A DNA stretch of 7,282 nucleotides, taken from NCBI GenBank assembly GCA_021813005.1, contig JAKAMH010000045.1, positions 1-7,282 on the forward strand, read 5' to 3'. The notes beneath the pieces were generated by a model. It made no database searches, had not been told where the DNA came from, and saw nothing but the letters and a program-made list of their open reading frames with translations. A program made the position numbers and the translations under genes. This stretch comes from a bacterium. GTDB taxonomy: Bacteria; Patescibacteriota; Microgenomatia; Levybacterales; UBA12049. Below are positions 1 through 5,304 of this stretch, piece by piece (within the stretch, counting starts at the first letter, position 1; each line of letters opens with the position of its first letter).

Positions 1-87
1 TACTATCACAACAAACGACCCCATATGGGACTTAACATGAAGACACCAAAGCAGGTGTTACGAGAATACAAAGTGTCGGATATTTAA
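1..87 (+). CDS. 3' end of an integrase-core (rve) transposase, IS481/IS3-like, partial
   Basis: Reading frame 1 is open from the first base to TAA at 85-87 and gives 28 codons, including YYHNKRPHMGLNMKTPKQVL. The pattern Y-(N)-x-x-RPH-x-(A/S/G)-L-x-x-x-TP-x-x-(V/Y)-L is the well-known C-terminal end of the DDE integrase core in IS481, IS3 and related transposases. It lies just after the catalytic glutamate, which would be outside the window to the left. Only this tail is visible, so family, completeness and activity cannot be judged. No clear terminal inverted repeat was found between 88 and 104, although TGTACA at 89-94 could be part of an end. The gene faces the minus-strand remnant at 105-155. 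It is short, but the motif is distinctive. Confidence 0.72.
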   Translation, partial: YYHNKRPHMGLNMKTPKQVLREYKVSDI

Positions 88-104
88 CTGTACATACCGC
101 GAGG

Positions 105-155
105 CTACTCCACAATCTCTGAAACTTCTATAGCCGTCAGGCCGTGGTGGACGAT
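105..155 (-). pseudogene. 16-codon remnant of the C-terminus of a YLY-domain protein
   Basis: On the minus strand, 155 to 105 reads IVHHGLTAIEVSEIVE followed by TAG. The 727-aa protein at 1220-3403 ends in IVRHGLTAIEVSEIVE followed by TAA, so 15 of 16 residues are identical. In this frame the codon just upstream (158-156) is TAA, so nothing more of the gene remains. It begins 5 bases after the stop of the AbiEii-like gene. The nucleotide differences are mostly synonymous: Val-Ser is GTT TCA here and GTG AGT there. This is either the leftover of a truncated paralogue or the original 3' end displaced by an insertion that brought its own copy. Confidence 0.7.
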
Positions 156-157
156 TT
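106..157. repeat. Direct repeat copy 1, 52 bases, flanking the toxin-antitoxin module
   Basis: Positions 106-157 align without gaps to 1221-1272 with 47 of 52 bases identical. Four of the five mismatches fall together at 120-123; the fifth is at 148. Both copies encode the same protein tail on the minus strand, and they bracket the low-GC two-gene module. The arrangement resembles an attachment-type duplication at a gene 3' end, though a truncated tandem paralogue would look similar. Confidence 0.75.
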
Positions 158-160
158 ACA

Positions 161-817
161 TTACTTTACCGATTGCTTGCCAAGATCCGTCGCCCTTTGG
201 CGATAAAATGATTTTATTTCCTCAAGCGTGAGAGGTTCAGTCATGCGGGGGAGATATGTAAAATCGTCTATTTTTAGAAAGTCCGCGGCAAGAAGAAATG
301 GCTCAATATCAAGTCCAAACTTTACCTTCGCGCCCTGAAGCAAATCCCAGATGCTAAACTTTTGCAGGAGAAAATATAGATCAACAAAATCCTTTACCTC
401 AGTCCGCTGAGAAACTGTCACTACCTTATTTACAGCGATGTCCAGTAGACTATCGATCTTGACGCTCTCAACCGTCGTACCAGGCTCGAGTTGTTTATAT
501 GGGTAATAGGAAAAATCAACTTTGAGGGGAGTATCGTGCGGGAAAACGAGGTCAAATTTATAGACTACCTCAAACATTCGTGACTGTGTATGAAAATGAT
601 GTCTCCGGCTCCACTCCTCCATTAAGGTGAAAATAACTTGATTATCAAACTTTTCTTTTGAGAAAAAATCAAGATCTTCTGAATAGCGATGATTGAGATA
701 AAACGCACTCAGCGCGGTTCCACCCGAAAAGTAGAAATGTTGTCGTGTGTATTCGTTTTTTCCTACTTCGCGGAAAATGATTTGCTGCTCTTCTGTGAGG
801 TTTGATATTTTCCCCAT
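161..817 (-). CDS. AbiEii/AbiGii-type nucleotidyltransferase, likely toxin of a TA pair
   Basis: The 218-aa protein matches the AbiEii/DUF1814 nucleotidyltransferase family, whose characterised members act as toxins (some modify tRNA) or in phage defence. Visible motifs are GGTALS at residues 32-37, the catalytic-type R-Y-SEDLDFFS at 44-53 (Asp48 and Asp50), a likely third acidic residue at Asp101 in LKVDF, and a C-terminal block at 126-150 with DIAVNK, Arg138 and KDFVDLYFLL. All the motif residues I expect are present, so it looks intact. The length is at the short end for the family. ATG at 817 lies inside the upstream small gene (55-base overlap), with no Shine-Dalgarno motif, which suggests translational coupling. 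The start fits because family members open with a short helix before GGTAL. The toxin role is inferred from the family and the partner gene. Its stop lies 5 bases from a duplicated gene tail. Confidence 0.88.
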   Translation of the reverse strand: MGKISNLTEEQQIIFREVGKNEYTRQHFYFSGGTALSAFYLNHRYSEDLDFFSKEKFDNQVIFTLMEEWSRRHHFHTQSRMFEVVYKFDLVFPHDTPLKVDFSYYPYKQLEPGTTVESVKIDSLLDIAVNKVVTVSQRTEVKDFVDLYFLLQKFSIWDLLQGAKVKFGLDIEPFLLAADFLKIDDFTYLPRMTEPLTLEEIKSFYRQRATDLGKQSVK

Positions 818-1017
818 AATAGTAATTCTAAGAGCCTTTTCTGAAGTGGAAATAATTGTAGTTTATGCCAATATTTTCTCACATCAGCCAATAGTATTTT
901 TTCACCCTTCTCAGGGCCATAGTTAATTTTCCTCTCAAGAATTTTTATTTGTCCTTCTTCAGTTTGCTTGAGTGTCTGCTGATCGTAGTCCCACAAAGAA
1001 TGCATAGCACGTATCAT
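763..1017 (-). CDS. Small DUF6922-like partner protein, putative antitoxin
   Basis: This 84-aa protein lies directly upstream of the AbiEii-like gene and overlaps it by 55 bases. Residues 7-34 (SLWDYD, a Leu-x-x-x-x-x-x-Gln stretch, then IKILERKINYG) follow the pattern of DUF6922-type proteins (LFWD-D, then IIERVLxYG), which often precede AbiEii-like nucleotidyltransferases in CPR and Bacteroidetes genomes. This is recalled from memory and not searched. The middle is basic, and residues 60-70 form an amphipathic Leu-rich helix. The C-terminal tail (71-84) is Ser/Lys-rich and lies mostly in the overlap. ATG at 1017 has GAGAGG 6 bases upstream. ATG at 1005 (Met5) is an alternative, because TATAAT at 1016-1021 overlaps the first start and would yield a transcript beginning near Met5. 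An antitoxin function is inferred from gene order only. Confidence 0.7.
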   Translation of the reverse strand: MIRAMHSLWDYDQQTLKQTEEGQIKILERKINYGPEKGEKILLADVRKYWHKLQLFPLQKRLLELLLWGKYQTSQKSSKSFSAK

Positions 1018-1045
1018 TATATACCTCTCTGCTTTCGAGTTGCAA
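1016..1045 (-). promoter_or_regulatory. Candidate sigma70-type promoter of the TA module
   Basis: On the minus strand, TTGCAA (1040-1045, 4/6 to consensus) is followed after 18 bases by a perfect TATAAT (1016-1021). The -10 overlaps the ATG at 1017. Transcription would then start near 1009 and leave only a few bases before ATG 1005. The conflict with the GAGAGG-preceded start at 1017 is unresolved. Confidence 0.4.
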
Positions 1046-1219
1046 ATAAGTATATACGAAGCGTAGCCCTCCTGCTCTAAAGCTCCGGCTTGTACCTTCG
1101 TAGCCTGAAAGGCAAAGGGATGTAGGTATATACCAGATTGTTGTAAAATGATTATGGAGTGGTATACGCGACAGGCCTCTTTTAGGACAATTGCTCTTTC
1201 CCTTTATTCCGAGCTACTC
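1018..1219. other. 202-base gap between the TA module and the 727-aa gene
   Basis: No convincing gene is visible. The stretch contains the degenerate inverted repeat at 1055-1102, two palindromes with the core GTATATAC (1050-1057 and GGTATATACC at 1125-1134), and an in-frame open stretch upstream of the small gene. That stretch reads YILICNSKAERYI just before ATG 1017, which resembles the first strand of GIY-YIG nucleases. No terminator with a T-run was found after the 727-aa gene. Confidence 0.45.
1055..1102. repeat. Imperfect inverted repeat upstream of the TA module
   Basis: TACGAAG at 1055-1061 pairs with CTTCGTA at 1096-1102, and an inner AGCC (1065-1068) pairs with GGCT (1087-1090). 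CGTAGCC also occurs as a direct repeat at 1062-1068 and 1099-1105. The element lacks a T-run, so it is not an obvious terminator. It resembles the CTTCGTAGC/GCTACGAAG-rich palindromic sequences I recall lying before GIY-YIG endonuclease genes in CPR genomes; that resemblance is from memory. Confidence 0.45.
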
Positions 1220-3403
1220 TTACTCCACAATCTCACTCACTTCTATAGCCGTCAGGCCGTGGCGGACGATTTTCTCAAACTTTGGTGGAGCCACAGAGTA
1301 AGTGGGTTTACTCCCAAGCTGTTTGAAATAGAAGACGATGTTGCGGTATATCTCAGGCTGGGGGGAGAACTGGATGGGAAGAATAGCCTTTGAGGTATTG
1401 TGGTCAAAGAAGGAGACAAAGACGTAAGGACTACCAATTTTAGGAAGTGTCTCAGATATGAGGTTATTTGTTTCTTTGCTATTTAATCCCAACTTGTTTG
1501 CATAGTCTATGAGTGTTTGTTTCAAATTAGTTGTGGATATAGCAGTACCATTGGCGGGAGGAATAATCCTTGGGAGAGCCGGAGTGTAGTCATAGGATAT
1601 TTTGTCATAGTTTTTTTGTCCGTTGACTGTCATTTTGCCATTACCTTCCAGTGTTACCTGATATCCGTCTTGATAGGCGGGGATGCTACTAGACACAGGA
1701 GTTACCACCTTTACCCTAACATTTGTCCCCGGTGTTCCATAAAGATAGAGCGGGGAGTCGAAGCATTCTTCACCGGGTCCATGTCCTGCTGCTATTTTAG
1801 CCTGTTGTTCACATATCTGCTCATCAGACATTCCGGTTGAATTATTCATTACATTTGACTTAGACATGCAATTTTGTTCAGCTTCTGCCCCTATTAGGTC
1901 ACGACAGAGGGGTAGATTATCACAATTATCTCCTGGGTTTTGAAAACCGCTACCGCATTTTCCAGAAGTTGTTTGTTGTTTTTCCCTTACCGGTGCAAGA
2001 GATGATTTTAAGACAAAAGTTTCAAGCTGTAGTTGGTTGTTAGTCTGAGCGGATACAGGGGGCACTGCGGAAGCAGTCTGCTCAAAAAAAGATGTAGGCT
2101 CTAGGCCAACAAATTGAATAAATGGATCCAGAACAGGAAGTGAAGAACTCTTTTGTGTTGTGGAGTCAAAAATACCAAGATTTGAGAGAGCAGAAGTATA
2201 TGTTGGACCTAAGTTTGCAAGATTAGATGCACTCTTTCCTGCTTGTCCTATCAAAAAATCATTTTTACTAAACCCCGTTATGATGCTAGGTGTTGTATTA
2301 TTACTCGATATTTTTTGTGATGTTTTGGCGGTTGTATCGTAGGAATATACGCCCATCTCAGCAGCATTTGGCGCTACTTGGGTGTAAATCAGGCTGTCAC
2401 TTGTGTTGTTCCAGGAAACGGCAGGATAGGTATTTTGGGCAATATTTTGGAGTTTGGTTCTTTGATTGGTCGCGGTGTCAAGCAGCTCTATGGTGTCAGG
2501 CGTGACAAGTGCCCGTCTGAAACCATTTACATCTGCCGTACCATCTCCTTTGGCGCCGTCATAGCCAGCAAAGACAAAGTACTTTCCGTCAGGAGAAAGT
2601 TCCGGCTGGGTACCGTAGGTACCGTTTTGCATGTTTGGTAGGTCCTGTTTTTGGGAACCATCAAAGTTGGAAACACTCATACCATATGCCCAGCCGGCTC
2701 CCGAGTTAGGAAGAAAGGTGTCTGTGTAGACTGTGCCGTTGTCCAAAATACCCCGTGGATAATGAACCGGGTGATCGGCGGTTTCATCATAGACTAGGCG
2801 CTTCTGTTCGGGATTGAGGAGATCTAGAGTGTAGACCCTTGATTTGCCCCCATACAATGCGCCTGATGATGAGGCTACTACCTCCCAGTCGGCCAGATAA
2901 CGCTTGTTGGGAGAGAGGACATAATCATCAATGCCAAATCCGTCAGTTGTCCCGCTGACAGGAGTGCTTATTTTTTTCTTGATATCATAAACGGCAAGCT
3001 GTGTTCCGTGGTCTTTTGTATCCGTGTTATCAATATATAGTAGGGTATTACTGTCAAGTACGCTGACCTTTTTGACGTTTGAGGGGAGATTGGCAAGTAG
3101 GTAGCTCTGACCGGAGGTCAGATCAAGCGCCTTGATAGATGACCCATTGCTATCCCATGTCCCATAGACAAGTGTGTAGGGTGCGAGGTTGAGGGGTGTA
3201 GTCTTGGCTGCCTGCTGCGTTTGGGCAGGTTTAAAATAATCTCCAGGAGGTTGAGACGAGGTAAAACCGATGTACGTGCCGGCGCCTGCCACGAGGATAA
3301 GGACAAAGAGGATGATGAGTGAATGGGAGCTTATTCTATCATGCCAAGGGGATGGTTCAGATGATGATTGGATTTGTTCCGGAGGCAGTGGCTTGGGGTC
3401 CAT
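1220..3403 (-). CDS. Membrane-anchored PD40/TolB-like beta-propeller protein with C-terminal YLY domain
   Basis: This 727-aa protein has a short N-terminal tail, one membrane segment at about 28-48 (SLIILFVLILVAGAGTYIGF), and a large extracytoplasmic part. Residues 75-440 contain propeller-blade motifs such as LSPNKRYLADWEV (163-175), LSPDGKYFVFAG (269-280) and AVSWNNTSDSLIYT (328-341), typical of TolB/PD40-type repeats. Residues 480-547 are a linker with six cysteines (483, 494, 500, 512, 531, 547), probably disulfide-bonded. Residues 547-727 form a domain beginning CFDSPLYLY that is homologous to the C-terminus of the 343-aa protein at 4273-5304 (CDSKPVIYLYP). Function and ligand are unknown; a surface binding or scaffolding role is inference. 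ATG at 3403 has no Shine-Dalgarno motif but has an AATACT -10 ending 6 bases upstream. It lies 39 bases after the 247-aa gene. The last 16 codons are duplicated at 105-155. Confidence 0.9.
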   Translation of the reverse strand: MDPKPLPPEQIQSSSEPSPWHDRISSHSLIILFVLILVAGAGTYIGFTSSQPPGDYFKPAQTQQAAKTTPLNLAPYTLVYGTWDSNGSSIKALDLTSGQSYLLANLPSNVKKVSVLDSNTLLYIDNTDTKDHGTQLAVYDIKKKISTPVSGTTDGFGIDDYVLSPNKRYLADWEVVASSSGALYGGKSRVYTLDLLNPEQKRLVYDETADHPVHYPRGILDNGTVYTDTFLPNSGAGWAYGMSVSNFDGSQKQDLPNMQNGTYGTQPELSPDGKYFVFAGYDGAKGDGTADVNGFRRALVTPDTIELLDTATNQRTKLQNIAQNTYPAVSWNNTSDSLIYTQVAPNAAEMGVYSYDTTAKTSQKISSNNTTPSIITGFSKNDFLIGQAGKSASNLANLGPTYTSALSNLGIFDSTTQKSSSLPVLDPFIQFVGLEPTSFFEQTASAVPPVSAQTNNQLQLETFVLKSSLAPVREKQQTTSGKCGSGFQNPGDNCDNLPLCRDLIGAEAEQNCMSKSNVMNNSTGMSDEQICEQQAKIAAGHGPGEECFDSPLYLYGTPGTNVRVKVVTPVSSSIPAYQDGYQVTLEGNGKMTVNGQKNYDKISYDYTPALPRIIPPANGTAISTTNLKQTLIDYANKLGLNSKETNNLISETLPKIGSPYVFVSFFDHNTSKAILPIQFSPQPEIYRNIVFYFKQLGSKPTYSVAPPKFEKIVRHGLTAIEVSEIVE
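1221..1272. repeat. Direct repeat copy 2, within the 3' end of the 727-aa gene
   Basis: This is the partner of 106-157 (47/52 identical, no gaps). It covers the last codons of the intact gene. The sequence between the copies is the low-GC TA module plus the 202-base gap. Confidence 0.75.
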
Positions 3404-3438
3404 AGATCAAGTATTGCAGAGAAGGAGAGTCGATGCAA
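3404..3438 (-). promoter_or_regulatory. Candidate promoter of the 727-aa gene, leaderless layout
   Basis: On the minus strand, TTGCAT (3433-3438, 3/6) is followed after 17 bases by AATACT (3410-3415, 4/6) and then 6 bases to ATG 3403. The hexamers are weak alone, but the spacing matches the stronger candidates at 4193-4221 and 7119-7147. Transcription would begin at or next to the ATG. The -35 lies in the 39-base gap just after the preceding stop. Confidence 0.4.
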
Positions 3439-3442
3439 GGAC

Positions 3443-4186
3443 TTACTGCTTGAAGGTAAACGTGTTGAGAATACCCTGGAAGAAAGTCTCATATTGCTCA
3501 TCGCGCTTGAGTCCCGGATATGCATAGTCCACAAGGTAGACAAGATTGCCTTTCTGAAAGACATAATATGTCTTGTATACCTGCACCTTCACACCCGGAG
3601 GATTTGAGTCAAGAAGCGTCATGTGGAGCGGTCCGGAGATCTTGATGGCAGGGTAACCATGAAAAACCACCTGAAGCTTTGGGTTTCCCGTATCCGTCAG
3701 TACCATATCGGCCCGTTTCTGGACAGCCCCGCTTTGAGTAGCCACCTGGTAACTGATATCTAGACGTGGGAAGTAGCCGTCGTCTCCTGAGATGCTTCCC
3801 GGAAAGATACTGAAGAGAAAGTCAGTTCCCGCTTTATTAATGTATGTCATGACAGGCGGCCAGTCCTTGGGATATTTAACTGTATAGTTATTGAGGAGAG
3901 CTGTGGCTGCTTTAGTGGGGTTAAATGTTTCCGTAAGCTTGTATGTTTGGCTGGTTAGTGAAGGATTTGTGGAGGCCGGACTTTCCTTACTATTTGACTG
4001 CGGAGGCGTAATACCCGCTTGTGCAGTTGGCTGCGGCTGTGGATTTTTGGAGGAGAGAAATGATAAAGCAATGAGTACAAGGAGGAGAGTAAATGCTCCA
4101 GCTACGGCCACTATAAGTAAGACTTTCTTTGTTTTCGTCTGACCGGCTTGTTCAGAGAAACTATTTTTCTGAAGATTTTCGTCCAT
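3443..4186 (-). CDS. Membrane-anchored PsbP-like extracytoplasmic protein
   Basis: This 247-aa protein has a polar, Lys/Gln-rich N-terminus (1-20), one membrane helix at about 21-44 (KVLLIVAVAGAFTLLLVLIALSFL), and a Pro/Ser/Gln-rich linker at 45-85. A folded part spans about 95-247. It begins YTVKYPKDWP (101-110) and ends FFQGILNTFTFKQ, the pattern of PsbP-like/DUF1795-type domains: 'F..YP..W' near the start and 'L.SF.F' at the end. There is no lipobox Cys after the helix, so it is probably anchored by the uncleaved helix. No catalytic residues are apparent. It is the first gene of a likely two-gene unit with the 727-aa propeller protein 39 bases downstream, and it diverges from the 343-aa gene. 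ATG 4186 is preceded by a TTGACA promoter whose -10 ends 6 bases upstream, with no usable Shine-Dalgarno motif. Confidence 0.85.
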   Translation of the reverse strand: MDENLQKNSFSEQAGQTKTKKVLLIVAVAGAFTLLLVLIALSFLSSKNPQPQPTAQAGITPPQSNSKESPASTNPSLTSQTYKLTETFNPTKAATALLNNYTVKYPKDWPPVMTYINKAGTDFLFSIFPGSISGDDGYFPRLDISYQVATQSGAVQKRADMVLTDTGNPKLQVVFHGYPAIKISGPLHMTLLDSNPPGVKVQVYKTYYVFQKGNLVYLVDYAYPGLKRDEQYETFFQGILNTFTFKQ

Positions 4187-4192
4187 ACACTT

Positions 4193-4221
4193 ACTCTAAT
4201 TTACCACAGAATTCTTGTCAA
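4193..4221 (-). promoter_or_regulatory. Promoter of the 247-aa gene, predicted leaderless
   Basis: On the minus strand, a perfect TTGACA (4216-4221) is followed by a 17-base spacer, TAGAGT (4193-4198, 4/6) and 6 bases to ATG 4186. Start-site spacing would put the 5' end at or beside the A of the ATG. Both hexamers fall within the inverted repeat at 4194-4227. Confidence 0.6.
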
Positions 4222-4227
4222 TTAGAG
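4194..4227. promoter_or_regulatory. Inverted repeat in the divergent promoter, candidate operator
   Basis: CTCTAATT (4194-4201) and AATTAGAG (4220-4227) are perfect 8-base inverted arms separated by 18 bases. One arm overlaps the -10 and the other overlaps the -35 of the minus-strand promoter. A dimeric regulator bound there could block that promoter and sit just upstream of the divergent one. No regulator gene is in the window, so the role is speculative. Confidence 0.35.
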
Positions 4228-4236
4228 AGAGTTATC

Positions 4237-4266
4237 TTGCTTTTTCTAGCCAACCTCTTTTATACT
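4237..4266 (+). promoter_or_regulatory. Candidate promoter of the 343-aa gene, predicted leaderless
   Basis: TATACT (4261-4266, 5/6 to TATAAT) ends 6 bases before ATG 4273. A weak -35, TTGCTT (4237-4242, 3/6), lies 18 bases upstream of it. The -10 position supports 4273 as the start rather than the longer open frame that reaches back to 4129 into the divergent gene. Confidence 0.5.
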
Positions 4267-4272
4267 GAAAGT

Positions 4273-5304
4273 ATGAAAGACATGAAGAAGCGACTGGAAA
4301 TTGACTCCTCACTTCTTCTCGTGACACTGGGGATACTCGTAACGGTTGTCTTTAGCGGATTAACATATTTTATGGCGAGAGGTTTGGATGAGCAGCTTTC
4401 AGGTAAATATGTCCTTGCTGCGCAGTCAACTACGACGGGAAACGACTCTCAGGGGTCAAATGCTCTGCAGCTTCGCACGTTTTCACCTCCGCCTACGCAA
4501 CCGCCACCGCCAGTCTACAATCCACCAGAGGCTGTAGTGACAGAACCTCCTATCACTAGAACATCTTGTAGCCAAACGCCGCAGGGGTGCAATGTGACGC
4601 AGCCTCCAGCCCCCAAGGCACCAGCGAAGAAACTGGATTGTACCACGGAAGGTCCACCACCTCCTAATTGTTGCCCTGGTGTTAACGTGTCTGGCCGGAT
4701 CAGAGATCCTTCAAATCCAGTATCACCGGTAGATCCCTGGTGTGACTCCAAACCTGTCATCTATCTCTATCCTGAGAAACCTACAAATGTTTCAGTCAAG
4801 CTCAGTCTGCCAGGCTATGTCACAGAGAGTGTACCACACTATCCCAAAGGAGGTTGGCAGAATATCACAGCCTATCCGGGTGGAAGACTTGAGTATCAGG
4901 GTAAAACATACTCGGAGTTGTACTACGAATCAGCCGTCGAACGCGCCGCGCCTGAACCCGTCAAGGGTATTGTTGCTTCGCCGCCCCGGTACAGGGAGAC
5001 ACTTATTTATTTTGGTACCCAGCTTGGCCTCAACGATAAAGAACTTGCGGAGTTCGTCTCTTACTGGATGGGAAGACTCTCTCAGGTAAACTCTCCTTAT
5101 ATGTTCTTCTCTTACTACCCGCCGCAGGACAAACAGAAGATAGACGGGGTGGGGATCACACCCAAACCGGATACCATGATAGAATTTATTATGTACTTCA
5201 AGCCACTTAATAATCTTAAAAAGGTTCAAGCACCAACATTTAGCCCTGTGCCTTCCCGACAAGGATTTACTGCAGTTGAGTGGGGCGGGATACTGGATAA
5301 CTAG
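4273..5304 (+). CDS. Membrane-anchored Pro/Cys-rich stalk protein with C-terminal KPVIYLYP domain
   Basis: This is a 343-aa protein. A membrane helix at about 12-35 (SLLLVTLGILVTVVFSGLTYF) is followed by a 120-residue Pro-rich stalk (runs such as SPPPTQPPPPVYNPP at 71-85) with cysteines at 99, 106, 123, 133, 134 and 157. Residues 157-343 form the domain CDSKPVIYLYPEKPTNVSVK..., which also occurs at the end of the 727-aa protein. Shared landmarks are Y-L-Y, (T)NVxVK, KxYxxLxYE/DKISYDYTP, LGLNxKE, SPYxFxSxxP/F, PxPxxxxxIxxYFKxL and GxTAxE near the end. I know this as an uncharacterised family in CPR predicted proteins. No enzyme motif is evident. The frame stays open upstream to 4129, but starting there would add 48 residues before the helix and overlap the divergent gene, so ATG 4273 is preferred (ATG 4282 is possible). 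It ends convergently with the 369-aa gene. Confidence 0.88.
   Translation: MKDMKKRLEIDSSLLLVTLGILVTVVFSGLTYFMARGLDEQLSGKYVLAAQSTTTGNDSQGSNALQLRTFSPPPTQPPPPVYNPPEAVVTEPPITRTSCSQTPQGCNVTQPPAPKAPAKKLDCTTEGPPPPNCCPGVNVSGRIRDPSNPVSPVDPWCDSKPVIYLYPEKPTNVSVKLSLPGYVTESVPHYPKGGWQNITAYPGGRLEYQGKTYSELYYESAVERAAPEPVKGIVASPPRYRETLIYFGTQLGLNDKELAEFVSYWMGRLSQVNSPYMFFSYYPPQDKQKIDGVGITPKPDTMIEFIMYFKPLNNLKKVQAPTFSPVPSRQGFTAVEWGGILDN

Noticed and set aside
1055..1102. Inverted repeat considered as a rho-independent terminator for the 727-aa gene
   Set aside because: The stem is interrupted, the loop is long, no T-run follows on either strand, and it lies more than 100 bases past the stop.
1148..1393. Plus-strand 81-codon open frame
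   Set aside because: It lies mostly antisense to the well-supported 3' end of the 727-aa gene and has no recognisable motif or start signal.
78..3884. A 15-base exact match, GGATATTTAACTGTA, at 78-92 and 3870-3884
   Set aside because: One copy is inside the conserved YTVKYPKDW coding region and the other ends a transposase gene. No flanking similarity extends it, and an AT-rich 15-mer match can arise by chance.
4129..4272. Upstream extension of the 343-aa protein to an ATG at 4129
   Set aside because: It overlaps the start of the divergent 247-aa gene, adds 48 residues before the membrane helix, and ignores the TATACT box placed 6 bases before ATG 4273.
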